A stretch of 64,000 nt of DNA from DAOTXR01 sp034435375. GTDB taxonomy: Bacteria; Chloroflexota; Anaerolineae; Aggregatilineales; UBA3940. The notes beneath the pieces are model-generated. The model did not search any database. It worked only from the letters and a program-made list of their open reading frames with translations, and was not told the DNA's origin. The translations under genes were made by a program, and so were the position numbers. This document shows, in pieces, positions 9,454-18,169 of the stretch (positions are counted from its first letter, which is position 1; each line of letters starts with the position of its first letter). The DNA lies in NCBI GenBank assembly GCA_034435375.1, contig DAOTXR010000092.1, positions 1 through 64,000 of the forward strand, written 5' to 3'.

Positions 9454-10404
9454 ATGGCGCACAAGGTGTTTGGCATCGTCATCACAGTGGTCCTGCTGAC
9501 TGCTCTGGCAGGCTGCACCACTCAGCCTGCTCCCACCCCCACCCCAGAGCCGACAGAGATAGCTCCCGTGGGAGGCACCGATACGATTGTCCTGACAGAC
9601 ATCGACGCCGACGATCCCATTGGAAAGATCGAGGAATTCCAGCCGTTGGCTGACTACTTGGCAGCCAACCTGGCCGAGCACGGCATCAGTGTCGGCGAGG
9701 TTAGGATTGCGCCAGACCTGGAGACTGTCATCGGGTGGATGGAAAGCGGCGAGGTGGACCTGTACTACGACAGCCCCTATCCGGCAATGCGAGTCATCGA
9801 CGCCACCGGCGCGCAACCCATTTTGCGAGGCTGGCGCGGCGGTGAGCCGGTTTACCATTCGGTGTTCTTCGCGCGGGCCGACAGCGGCCTCGCAGCGCTG
9901 GAGGATATCGTAGGGCACGTAATCGCCTACGACGATAGGGCCTCCACCTCAGGTTTTATGCTGCCGACGGCCTACTTGATCGAAAACGGCCTGAACCCAG
10001 TCGAAGTGCCCTCCCCTGATGCAGCGGTTGCCGGGGACCAGGTGGGATATGTGTTCAGCCAGGACGATCAAAACACCATCGAGTGGGTCATTGAGGGGGT
10101 AGTCGACGTGGGAGTGGTCGATAACCTGACCTACATGGGCGACATCCCTGAGGAGACTCGCGCCGAGCTGGTCATCCTGGCCGAGACTGAAGAAGTCCCT
10201 CGCCGTGTGTTGGTGGCCCGGCCCGACCTGGAACCGGAGCTGGTGGAGGCTATCAAGTCTCTGTTCGTTGAGATGGAGAGCACGCCGGAAGGGCAGGCCC
10301 TGCTGGAGACGCTGAAGACCAAACGCTTCGACGAGTTTCCGGAGGGAGCAGATGCCTTCCTTGACCGGATGCGTGAGATCTACGCCCTGGTTGAAGGTCA
10401 GTAG
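9454..10404 (+). CDS. PhnD-type periplasmic-binding lipoprotein (phosphate/phosphonate family)
   Basis: A 316-residue lipoprotein. The signal peptide ends LTALAGC, with Cys21 lipidated, followed by a Pro/Thr linker. The rest is a PhnD-like type II binding fold, with typical stretches such as YYDSPYPAM and DDRASTSGFMLP. Members bind phosphonate, phosphite or other small anions. No ABC permease or ATPase gene is adjacent; a histidine kinase follows 163 bases later. It is therefore more likely a ligand sensor for that kinase than a transporter part. Two in-frame ATGs lie close together (9448 and 9454). GGGAG is nine bases before the second and only three before the first, so the second is used. 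Confidence 0.85.
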   Translation: MAHKVFGIVITVVLLTALAGCTTQPAPTPTPEPTEIAPVGGTDTIVLTDIDADDPIGKIEEFQPLADYLAANLAEHGISVGEVRIAPDLETVIGWMESGEVDLYYDSPYPAMRVIDATGAQPILRGWRGGEPVYHSVFFARADSGLAALEDIVGHVIAYDDRASTSGFMLPTAYLIENGLNPVEVPSPDAAVAGDQVGYVFSQDDQNTIEWVIEGVVDVGVVDNLTYMGDIPEETRAELVILAETEEVPRRVLVARPDLEPELVEAIKSLFVEMESTPEGQALLETLKTKRFDEFPEGADAFLDRMREIYALVEGQ

Positions 10405-10567
10405 TCGGGGCCAGGTCTGGTGGGGACATCGAGGGCAGAGCCGCCAGGCGACTCTGCGGTTGGCTCTGGGATGCCAACCCTGCCTCGATCGGTCTCGTAT
10501 CATGGATGGCTGGCATGCTGATCGTCGATAGCTGACAGATACGCCAGTGTGGAATCGCGAGGTGTGG

Positions 10568-12175
10568 ATGGACCAAACGGCTCAACAACAGTCTGGGCTG
10601 CCTGAAGTGCAGGAGCCTGCTCGCACTACCCAACGGCAACTGCGACTGGACTTGAGTGGACTGGACGTGCGACAGTGGCCGCTGTTCAGCAAGCTGTTCG
10701 CCGCCTTCGCACTGGTGATCGTGAGCATCGTCGTGACTGTGACGCTAAGCTCGATCCAGCGTGAGCGCCAGACGTTCCGGGCCGAGCTTGAGCAGCAGGC
10801 TGCGATGATCCTCGATACCCTATCGATAACCGCCGCAGACAGCCTGTACTTTGTCGATGTAGACACGCTCGAAATGGTGGCCAGCCGGATGCTTGACAAT
10901 GAAGATGTTTTGAGCGTGCGCTTCTATAACGACGAAGGCAGGATCCTGGCCTCTCCTGACAACCCTGATCTGGAGGGCCGCCTTGAGGCTGATCCCTATG
11001 GGATGTCGCTGGTAGAGAAGGAAGGCCCTACCCTGAGATGGCAAGCCGACCGGCTAGCCACTGGCCAGAGCATATACGTCGGTCGCCAGCTCCTGGGGGC
11101 AGTCAGCATTGAGCTTTCCACAGCAGCCCTTGAGAGCAAAGTGGCAGCTACCACTAGTCAGGGCCTGACCGTCGGCGTGGTGGCAATTCTGCTTGGCGCA
11201 GTGGCCGCGCTGCTCATCAGTCAGACCATCACAGAGCCAGTCGGACAGTTGGTAAGCGCCGTCCAACGCATCGCTGAAGGCAACCTGATCGAAGAAGTCC
11301 CCATACGCGAGGGCAACGACGAGATAGCCGTGCTGGGGCGAGCCATGGAACACATGCGTTCCGACCTGCACAAACTCTATACCCATCTGGAAGACCAGGT
11401 GGCCGAGCGCACCCGCGAGCTGGTCATTGCACGTGATAGAGCCGAGGAGGCCAACCGGCTCAAGAGCCAGTTCCTGTCCACCATGTCCCACGAGCTGCGC
11501 ACCCCCCTCAACGCCATCAATGGGTTCACCCAGATCATGCTGGCTGGCATAACCGGCGAATTGAATGAGAAACAGCGGCAGAACCTGGAACGCATCCTGG
11601 CCAACGGCGAGCACCTGCTGGGCCTGGTCAACGACATCTTGGATCTGGCCAAGATCGAAGCTGGCCACATCGCGCTGGTGAACAAGCCGTTTGTGGTGAA
11701 GGAATGGCTCGGCAACGTGATCTCGCGAACCCAATCGCTGGCCGAAGCCAAGAATCTGCGGTTCGAGGCTGTGGTGGACGAGGCTATGCCTGCTGTCGTG
11801 ATAGGCGACTCAGGTAGGCTGGGGCAGGTTGCCTATAATCTGATTGGCAATGCCATCAAGTTCACCGAGAGCGGTGAAGTCAGGGTTGAGATACAGCGTC
11901 AGGGCGATCATCGCTGGGCGCTGATCGTCAAAGACTCCGGGATCGGCATCCCGCCACATGCGCTGGAGTACATCTTCGACGAGTTCCGACAGGGAGATGA
12001 ATCCACCACGCGCGAGTACGGCGGAACAGGGCTTGGCCTGTCGATCGTGCGCAAGCTGGCCTTGCTGATGGGAGGCAATGTGAAGGTGACCAGCAAGGTA
12101 GGAGAGGGCAGCCTGTTTACCGTGATGCTGCCGCTGGTGACTGAGCAAGATGGCGACATGAGAACTGTAGTGTAA
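10568..12175 (+). CDS. HAMP-domain sensor histidine kinase
   Basis: A 535-residue membrane sensor kinase. One helix at about 41-62 and another at about 199-218 flank an extracytoplasmic sensor region of some 135 residues. HAMP follows (about 219-270), then a coiled segment, the HisKA dimerisation domain with His308 in TMSHELRTPLN, and an HATPase domain. The N box is YNLIGNAIKFTE, the G1 box KDSGIGIP and the G2 box GGTGLGLSIVRKL, so all ATP-binding motifs look intact. ATG at 10568 is preceded by GAGGTG; a GTG 21 bases upstream is less likely. Its neighbours suggest it senses through the PhnD-like lipoprotein and passes phosphate to the two receivers that follow. Confidence 0.92.
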   Translation: MDQTAQQQSGLPEVQEPARTTQRQLRLDLSGLDVRQWPLFSKLFAAFALVIVSIVVTVTLSSIQRERQTFRAELEQQAAMILDTLSITAADSLYFVDVDTLEMVASRMLDNEDVLSVRFYNDEGRILASPDNPDLEGRLEADPYGMSLVEKEGPTLRWQADRLATGQSIYVGRQLLGAVSIELSTAALESKVAATTSQGLTVGVVAILLGAVAALLISQTITEPVGQLVSAVQRIAEGNLIEEVPIREGNDEIAVLGRAMEHMRSDLHKLYTHLEDQVAERTRELVIARDRAEEANRLKSQFLSTMSHELRTPLNAINGFTQIMLAGITGELNEKQRQNLERILANGEHLLGLVNDILDLAKIEAGHIALVNKPFVVKEWLGNVISRTQSLAEAKNLRFEAVVDEAMPAVVIGDSGRLGQVAYNLIGNAIKFTESGEVRVEIQRQGDHRWALIVKDSGIGIPPHALEYIFDEFRQGDESTTREYGGTGLGLSIVRKLALLMGGNVKVTSKVGEGSLFTVMLPLVTEQDGDMRTVV

Positions 12176-12181
12176 GGGCAA

Positions 12182-12589
12182 ATGGTTGTCATGAGCAGTA
12201 ATGATGATGTGTCTCAATGGAAAGTGCTGATCGTCGAGGACGACCGGGACAACCTCAGCGTAGCCACTCAGCTCCTGGAATTCTACGGGGCAGAGGTACG
12301 CTCCGCGGAAAACGGCCAGCAGGGCCTCGAACTGCTGGCCGAATATCGGCCCACGCTGGTGCTGCTGGACCTGTCGATGCCTAGCATGGACGGCTGGCAG
12401 ATGCTCAAACGACTGCGCGCCGATCCAGCCATGGCCCACCTGCCGGTGATCGCAGTGACGGCTCATGCCATGGATGGCGACAAGCAGCGGGTGCTGGAGG
12501 CCGGTTTCAATGGCTACATCTCTAAACCGTTCAGGATTACAACGTTCATGGAAGAGATCAAACGGTGTCTTAATGGCATACACGGCTGA
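12182..12589 (+). CDS. Single-domain response regulator
   Basis: A 135-residue receiver domain that starts six bases after the kinase stop, so translation is probably coupled. The acidic pair is EDD (19-21), the acceptor is Asp63 in LLDLSMP, Thr93 sits in the AVTAHA switch, and Lys115 is in YISKPF. There is no output domain. This arrangement is common in receivers that form a phosphorelay. Two start codons, at 12182 and 12191, are possible; the first is kept because it follows AAGGG directly. Confidence 0.9.
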   Translation: MVVMSSNDDVSQWKVLIVEDDRDNLSVATQLLEFYGAEVRSAENGQQGLELLAEYRPTLVLLDLSMPSMDGWQMLKRLRADPAMAHLPVIAVTAHAMDGDKQRVLEAGFNGYISKPFRITTFMEEIKRCLNGIHG

Positions 12590-12637
12590 GGGTGCGGTGG
12601 CAGGACACCTTGATCACATTGAGGAAGCAGGACTCTT

Positions 12638-13018
12638 ATGGATTTGAGCAATTGGTTGGTTCTGGTAGCAGAAGATGAAGAGGACAGCGCACAGGTCGTC
12701 TCCCAGATCCTTGAGCACTACGGGATTCAGGTCTACGTGGCCCGCAACGGCAAAAAGTGCCTCGAGGCATTGAGAGAAACCTCGCCCACGCTGATCGTGT
12801 TGGACTTGGCCATGCCAGAGATGGACGGCTGGCAGACGCTGGCAGCTATCCGCGCCAACCCGGCCACGGCGGGCATCCCCGTGGTGGCCATCACCGCTTA
12901 CGACTCGTTCAACGTGGCCGAGGAAGCTCACCAGGCAGGCTTTGACGGCTACTTCTCTAAACCCCTCCAGGTGGCTTCGTTCATCGATGCCTTGCAAACC
13001 ATCGTCAGCAACCCATGA
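12638..13018 (+). CDS. Single-domain response regulator
   Basis: A 126-residue receiver domain. It has an AEDEED acidic pocket (11-16), acceptor Asp56 in VLDLAMP, Thr87 in AITAYD and Lys108 in YFSKPL. It is a paralogue of the preceding regulator, sharing MDGWQ and the FxGYxSKP run, so the pair probably arose by tandem duplication. AGGAAGCAGGA precedes the ATG. It ends the histidine-kinase operon and faces the HTH/receiver gene, which reads towards it. Confidence 0.9.
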   Translation: MDLSNWLVLVAEDEEDSAQVVSQILEHYGIQVYVARNGKKCLEALRETSPTLIVLDLAMPEMDGWQTLAAIRANPATAGIPVVAITAYDSFNVAEEAHQAGFDGYFSKPLQVASFIDALQTIVSNP

Positions 13019-13045
13019 TCCCCAAGCACAGCGCCCTGGGCCTGC

Positions 13046-14263
13046 TCACGTGATGCCCAGTTCTTGCAGGGCGGCAAGGATAGCATCACGACGAACAGGC
13101 TTGGGGACGAACAGCGAGGCTCCCAAGGAATAAGCCAGCTCTGGGTCGTTGAACACCGAGCACACAATCACCGGGATGCGGCAGGTTCCGGGGTGGTTCT
13201 GAAGCGTCTGAAGCACCTCCCAGCCGTCCACTTCGGGCATCATCACATCGAGCACGATGGCCTCGGGCGCAAGCTCATGAGCCAACTGAAGCCCCTGCTC
13301 GCCCGATGTGGCAGCAATGACGCGGTAGGCATGGGCCGAAAGGTAGCGCCCCAGCAGGTCCACCAACCCCTCGTTGTCATCGATCACCAGCACCGTGGGG
13401 CCGTGGGCCGTCACATGGATGGCCACCACGCGCTGCTCGTCTTCCTGATCCACCTGCTCGACGGCCCATCCCAATCGGTGGCACAGCCGCGCCGCCACCT
13501 CGTGGATCGCCGGGCCGCTGGCGCTCCCGGCAGAAGGCGTATAGCGCAGAACGATGGCCGGCTCGTCTGGCGTGCTGGTAAGCAAGCCAAGATGCAAAGG
13601 CCCTGGGCTGGCCTGCTGGATGGCCCGGCTAAGGGCGCTGATCAGCACCTGTTGGGCCACCGCTGGGTCAGTGTAGATGATGACCGGCTCATCAACGGCC
13701 TCCACCTCGACCGTCACGCCGCGCTGCAAGGCCAACAGGCGCACGGCATCTTGCACGTGCCGGAGGATGGGACACACATCAATGGCATGTGGGCGAAACT
13801 CCAGACGTTCCATCTCGGCCTCGAGCGAGGACAGGCGGCGTGCGCCTGCCTCCTGGGGAAGGGAGCTGGCATAGCGTGACCACAGCATAGCCGCCACGCT
13901 TTCCTCGCCGCGCCGCAAGTCGCGGTAGGCCTGGCGCGGAGAGAGGCCCAGTTCGTTAGCCGTCTCCTGAACCGATAGACCTTCGACGTAACGCAGGTGG
14001 AGCAGGTTGTAGAGCCGGGCATGGGAGGCGCGAAAGGCGACGCCCGGCCCTGGGCCGAGAGCCTCAATGGCGGCCAGAAGCTCCTGCCGGTAATGCTGGG
14101 CGGCGGGAGCCTGCGACGGCGAGTCGGGTGAAGGAACAGCAGCCTCCCACAGGGGATGACGTTGAAGGTAGCTGAAATCGTACAGGTGCTCAAGCGCCTG
14201 CTTGACCCTCTCGACAAACTCCTCAGGCACTCCGCCATCTTGCATGTTGTTATCGTCTGTCAT
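13046..14263 (-). CDS. HTH (sigma70 region 4-like) + degenerate HATPase + receiver protein
   Basis: A 405-residue multidomain regulator. Residues 1-80 form an unrecognised helical domain (LYDFSYLQRHPLW). Residues about 85-120 form a helix-turn-helix of the sigma70 region 4 type (YVEGLSVQETANELGLSP). Residues 165-285 look like a histidine-kinase ATPase domain but lack its key residues: the N-box reads QVLISALSRAIQQA without Asn, and there are no glycine boxes. The C-terminus is a complete receiver with Asp339 in VLDVMMP and Lys388 in FVPKPV. It may bind DNA under control of phosphorylation, with the middle domain acting as a scaffold. The ribosome site is weak (GGGGT). It converges with the histidine-kinase operon. 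Confidence 0.75.
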   Translation of the reverse strand: MTDDNNMQDGGVPEEFVERVKQALEHLYDFSYLQRHPLWEAAVPSPDSPSQAPAAQHYRQELLAAIEALGPGPGVAFRASHARLYNLLHLRYVEGLSVQETANELGLSPRQAYRDLRRGEESVAAMLWSRYASSLPQEAGARRLSSLEAEMERLEFRPHAIDVCPILRHVQDAVRLLALQRGVTVEVEAVDEPVIIYTDPAVAQQVLISALSRAIQQASPGPLHLGLLTSTPDEPAIVLRYTPSAGSASGPAIHEVAARLCHRLGWAVEQVDQEDEQRVVAIHVTAHGPTVLVIDDNEGLVDLLGRYLSAHAYRVIAATSGEQGLQLAHELAPEAIVLDVMMPEVDGWEVLQTLQNHPGTCRIPVIVCSVFNDPELAYSLGASLFVPKPVRRDAILAALQELGIT

Positions 14264-14660
14264 GATCGTACCCCGTAAACCACACTGAGCCAGGCCCAGT
14301 GCAGCAACTCACGCCGATCTTACCACATCTTGCCTCATCCAGGTCCCCATGCCCTGTTTGGCCTGCTGGGGATGTCACTCCTATGTCAGTTTCTTGGCAA
14401 AAACAGCGTAGACGCCAGTATGGGAGATCGATTATGATGAAAATTGGGCACCAACGCTGCCGCTCAGGATCTTCTGGCATTTGCATTGCACTGCTATTGT
14501 ATACACCACGCGACAAGGCCGAAGAGACTGCTTTCCTATGAAGGATACGCTCAGGCAGATGGGAGCCGGGCTCCCCTGAGTGGGTTTCCGGCGAGTTGGC
14601 ACCCTATATTCCTCGGTGGCGTTCACGAATCACGTATGAACCAATGAAGGAGGAACTCGT
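14264..14660. other. 397-base divergent intergenic region
   Basis: It separates the leftward HTH/receiver gene from the sugar ABC operon. A moderate TTGGCA (14394-14399) is followed by only weak -10 candidates. No convincing promoter, operator or small gene is seen. Confidence 0.35.
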
Positions 14661-15965
14661 ATGCGTAAGTCGTATTGGGCACTGGCGATGCTGATCGTCG
14701 TTGCGCTTGCAGGAGTCGGCTGCAAGACTGCCGGGCCCACCGAAGAAGCTGCCCCAACTGAAGGAGCGGCCAACGAGGTGGAGGTGTTCAGCTGGTGGAC
14801 GGGCGGCGGCGAGGCTGCTGGCCTGGACGCCATGATCGTGGTCTTCAACGAGCAGAACCCAGGCATCACTTTTGTCAACTCGGCAGTGGCCGGAGGGGCC
14901 GGCACCAATGCCCGCGCCGTGCTGGCCAGCCGTCTGGCCGCCAACGATCCCCCCGACTCGTGGCAGGCGCACGCCGGGCAGGAGATCATCGGCACCTATG
15001 TGTCAGGTGGTCAGGTCCAGCCCCTCAATGACCTGTACGAGGAGCAGGGCTGGCTGGATGTGATGCCCGAAACTCTGATCCCGCTCATCTCCCAGGATGG
15101 CAACATCTACTCGGTGCCGGTGAACATCCACCGCGCCAATGTGATGTGGTACAATCCACGCCTGCTGGAGGAGCTGGGAGTTGAGGTTCCCACAGATGTA
15201 GTCGGCTTGATCGCCGCCTGCCAGGTGATCGAGGCTGCCGGGAAGATCTGCCTCTCGATGGGCGAGCAATGGACGGCCATGCACTTGCTGGAAGTGGTCT
15301 TGCTGAGCGCGCTCGGCCCCGATGCCTACAACGGCCTGTGGACCGGCGAGACTGACTGGGGCGGCCCTGAAGTGACCACCGCCTTGATGGCCTACAATGA
15401 GATCCTCAACCATGTCAACTCTGACGCCTCGACTCTGACGTGGCAGGACGCCGCGCAGCTGGTCGCCAACGGCGATGCAGCCTTCAACATCATGGGCGAC
15501 TGGGTGGATGGCTACTTCTCCGGCGACAAAGCAGGCGGCAACTTGGGTCTGGTGCCGGGGGAGGACTACGGCTGGGCGCCGCCTCCGGGCACCGATGGCG
15601 TCTTCCAGTTCCTGTCTGACAGCTTCGTGCTGGCCACCAACGCGCCGCATCCAGAGGCTGCTGTGGCCTGGCTGAAGGTGTGCGGCTCGAAGGAAGGTCA
15701 GGAAGCTTTCAACCCAGTGAAAGGCTCGATCTGCGCCCGCACCGACTGCAATCCTGACCTGTTCAACGTCTACCTGAAGTCAGCGATGGAAGACTGGGCT
15801 ACTGATATAGTGGTCGGCAGCCTGACACACGGGGTGACTGCCAACGACTCCTTCAAGAATGAGATCAACACCGCTCTCGGCCTGTTCTTGGCGGACCGTG
15901 ATGTGGCAGCCTTCCAGGCAGCGCTGGTGACTGCCTGCCAGACGGCGGGTCCTTGTGGTGAATAG
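14661..15965 (+). CDS. Sugar ABC transporter substrate-binding lipoprotein (family 1)
   Basis: A 434-residue extracellular solute-binding protein family 1 member. The signal peptide ends LAGVGC, with Cys21 lipidated. The first mature strand (VEVFSWWTGGGE) and the later GDAAFNIMGDWVDGYF are typical of sugar-binding proteins of the CUT1 class. Four cysteines near residues 330-350 and at the C-terminus may form disulfides. GAAGGAGGAACTCGT precedes the ATG, a strong ribosome site. Two permease genes follow. Neighbouring GH4 and LacD-type genes suggest the ligand is an oligosaccharide or galactose-like sugar; this is inference. Confidence 0.92.
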   Translation: MRKSYWALAMLIVVALAGVGCKTAGPTEEAAPTEGAANEVEVFSWWTGGGEAAGLDAMIVVFNEQNPGITFVNSAVAGGAGTNARAVLASRLAANDPPDSWQAHAGQEIIGTYVSGGQVQPLNDLYEEQGWLDVMPETLIPLISQDGNIYSVPVNIHRANVMWYNPRLLEELGVEVPTDVVGLIAACQVIEAAGKICLSMGEQWTAMHLLEVVLLSALGPDAYNGLWTGETDWGGPEVTTALMAYNEILNHVNSDASTLTWQDAAQLVANGDAAFNIMGDWVDGYFSGDKAGGNLGLVPGEDYGWAPPPGTDGVFQFLSDSFVLATNAPHPEAAVAWLKVCGSKEGQEAFNPVKGSICARTDCNPDLFNVYLKSAMEDWATDIVVGSLTHGVTANDSFKNEINTALGLFLADRDVAAFQAALVTACQTAGPCGE

Positions 15966-16001
15966 GTAGAGGCAATCTCCGCTCTCCTCTTCGTGCGGAC
16001 A

Positions 16002-16043
16002 GCATGGTGGGGCGGGTGGCCGGAGCTGCCCGCCCCATCATGC
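16002..16043 (+). promoter_or_regulatory. Intercistronic hairpin after the binding-protein gene
   Basis: A 15-bp stem with one G-T pair (16002-16016 with 16029-16043) and a 12-base loop. There is no T tract. It probably protects the binding-protein mRNA or reduces read-through into the permeases, as seen between malE and malF type genes. Confidence 0.6.
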
Positions 16044-16149
16044 GCCAGAAGCAGATGTCCATCGCCCAGCCAAACGATGGATTTGTGCCGGGGAGAGCCG
16101 TGCCATACACTCGCTGTGTCTCGTCCACCCTGGCTAGGGAGAACTGTTG

Positions 16150-17130
16150 ATGAACGCCATCAATCGTCAAGGTGCACCTGCTGTGGCCCCTGTCTCTGGG
16201 AGCGAGACCCGGTCTCGCAGGCAGCGTAAACGATCGTATTTTGCGACCGATAGAATCCTGTCGGTGCTGATCGTCACACCATCCATTGTGGCCATTGCCA
16301 TCTTCGTGTATGGCTTTATCGGCTGGTCAGTGCGAGTGTCACTGAGCGCCTGGACCCAGGGGCTGATCCCCATTTACACATTCGATGGCCTGAAACGATA
16401 CGCTGAGCTTTTCCAGGACCGTCGGTTTGGCATAGACATGCGCAATACGGCGATCTTCACCCTGCTATTCCTGATTGCATGTCTGGTGATGGGCTTGCTG
16501 CTGGCCATTCTGCTCGACCAACGGCTGAAGGGCGAGGGATTTTTCCGCAGCGTCTTCCTATTCCCAATGGCGGTCTCGTACATCGTCACGGGTGTGGCCT
16601 GGCGTTGGCTGATGAATCCGGCTACCGGAGACCGCATCAGCGGGCTGAACTTGCTGTTCGACCGGCTCGGCCTGGACTTCTTGATCAGCCAATGGCACAC
16701 CACGCCGCCGCCATGGGGCATCGCATTCGTTGTGTTGCCTGCCGTGTGGCAGATGTCGGGTTTTACCATGGCGATGTACCTGGCTGGGTTGCGCAGCATT
16801 CCCGAAGACCTGCGCGAGGCGGCGGTTGTCGATGGGGCAAGCGAGCTACAGGTATACCGCTACATCATCTTACCTCTGTTGCAGCCGGTCACGCTCAGTG
16901 CAGTGATTGTCCTGGGGCACACCTCGCTGAAGATCTTTGACCTGATTGTGGCCATTGCTCAGAATGACATCAGGCTGGATGTCCCCTCGGTGTACATGTG
17001 GCGCACGACCTTTGACGGCAACAACTATGCACGCGGGGCTGCGATCGGCATCATCATGCTGATCACCGTGGCGATCCTGATCGTGCCATACCTGACCTAC
17101 AGCATGAGGACAGAGGAGGCCAAACTATGA
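16150..17130 (+). CDS. Sugar ABC transporter permease (MalF-type)
   Basis: A 326-residue inner-membrane permease of the CUT1 family with about six helices and an unstructured basic N-terminus of some 30 residues. The EAA loop that docks on the ATPase reads EDLREAAVVDGASELQVY. ATG at 16150 follows GGGAG by eight bases; the TTG just before it is rejected. The next permease overlaps it by four bases (ATGA), so the two are translationally coupled. No ATPase gene occurs in this locus, so a shared MsmK/UgpC-type ATPase from elsewhere is probably used. Confidence 0.93.
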   Translation: MNAINRQGAPAVAPVSGSETRSRRQRKRSYFATDRILSVLIVTPSIVAIAIFVYGFIGWSVRVSLSAWTQGLIPIYTFDGLKRYAELFQDRRFGIDMRNTAIFTLLFLIACLVMGLLLAILLDQRLKGEGFFRSVFLFPMAVSYIVTGVAWRWLMNPATGDRISGLNLLFDRLGLDFLISQWHTTPPPWGIAFVVLPAVWQMSGFTMAMYLAGLRSIPEDLREAAVVDGASELQVYRYIILPLLQPVTLSAVIVLGHTSLKIFDLIVAIAQNDIRLDVPSVYMWRTTFDGNNYARGAAIGIIMLITVAILIVPYLTYSMRTEEAKL

Positions 17131-17951
17131 CGGTCTCACGACGGCTCACCCATGCTGCACTCTACGCGGTGATGATCCTGCTGGCCGCGATCTACCTGCT
17201 GCCAATCTACTTGCTGCTGATCACCGGCCTGAAGCCTTTTGCCGAGGTGGACCTCCAGACCATGTGGCGGCTGCCCAGCCAGATCGGCCTCGACAACTTC
17301 CTCGAGGCGTTCAACAAGCTGTGGCCCCACCTGCGCAACAGTCTGTTTATGGTCATCCCGTCGTCATTCATCTCGTCCATGCTCGGTTCGATCAATGGCT
17401 ACATTTTCTCCAAGTGGAAGTTCAGAGGCGCAGACACGATCTTCACCCTGATCCTGTTCGGAATGTTCATCCCCTACCAGAGCATCCTGATCCCCCTGGT
17501 GCAGTTCATGGAGTTCATCGGCCTGCGCGGCACACTGCCCGGCCTGATCCTGGTGCACATTATCTATGGCATCCCGATTACCACCCTTATCTTCCGCAAC
17601 TACTACGCTCAGATTTCAACCGAGGTGTTGGAAGCTGGGCGCATCGATGGGGCAGACCTGATCGGCTTGTACCGCTGGATCATCTTCCCACTGTCCATCC
17701 CCGGTTTCGTGGTCGTGTTGATCTGGCAGTTTACCCAGGCCTACAACGACTTCCTGTTCGCTGTTGTCCTGACCAACACCGCTCAGTGGCCCGTGACAGT
17801 GGCGTTGAACAACATGGCCGGAAGCCAGATCGTGCAGTGGAATGTGCAGATGGCGGGCGCGCTGCTGGCCGCGCTGCCAACGCTGCTGGTGTACATCCTG
17901 TTGGGGCGCTATTTCCTGCGTGGGCTGATGGCCGGTGCGCTGAAAGGGTAA
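17127..17951 (+). CDS. Sugar ABC transporter permease (MalG-type)
   Basis: A 274-residue permease, the second membrane subunit of the importer, with six predicted helices. The EAA loop reads EAGRIDGADLIGLYRW. The start ATG overlaps the stop of the first permease (ATGA). Its length is normal for the family. A hairpin follows, after which the next gene has its own ribosome site. Confidence 0.93.
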   Translation: MTVSRRLTHAALYAVMILLAAIYLLPIYLLLITGLKPFAEVDLQTMWRLPSQIGLDNFLEAFNKLWPHLRNSLFMVIPSSFISSMLGSINGYIFSKWKFRGADTIFTLILFGMFIPYQSILIPLVQFMEFIGLRGTLPGLILVHIIYGIPITTLIFRNYYAQISTEVLEAGRIDGADLIGLYRWIIFPLSIPGFVVVLIWQFTQAYNDFLFAVVLTNTAQWPVTVALNNMAGSQIVQWNVQMAGALLAALPTLLVYILLGRYFLRGLMAGALKG

Positions 17952-17992
17952 GTCGGCAGGCCGCATTCCAACCGAGTCGTGGCGATCATCTG

Positions 17993-18023
17993 GCCAGGGC
18001 AACCTCGCGTTGCCCCGGCTGGC
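17993..18023 (+). terminator. Hairpin after the permease genes
   Basis: GGGCAAC and GTTGCCC form a 7-bp core stem with a 5-base loop, extended by GCCA/TGGC with a small bulge. There is no T tract. Confidence 0.35.
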
Positions 18024-18169
18024 TTCTCGGCAACACACTCCAGGGGCGGCGCTGTGGAAACGCACACAGGTGGCATGGTACACTACGCGCAGCATGGCAG
18101 GGTCCCCTCTGGATAGAGTATGGGCGCCTCTGCCAGCGATCTCCCCACGAGGCAACGCTCAGGAGGGCT

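Noticed and set aside
13064..13879. 271-codon open frame on the plus strand
   Set aside because: Shadow of the HTH/receiver gene, without start signal or domain.
14499..14504. GTATAC as a second GntR operator before the sugar ABC operon
   Set aside because: Only six bases match and flanks differ from AGTATACT; no tandem copy and no promoter spacing.
17264..18169. Upstream extension of the SUMF1-like frame
   Set aside because: It runs out of frame through the permease gene. AGGAGGG and the membrane helix place the real start at 18170.
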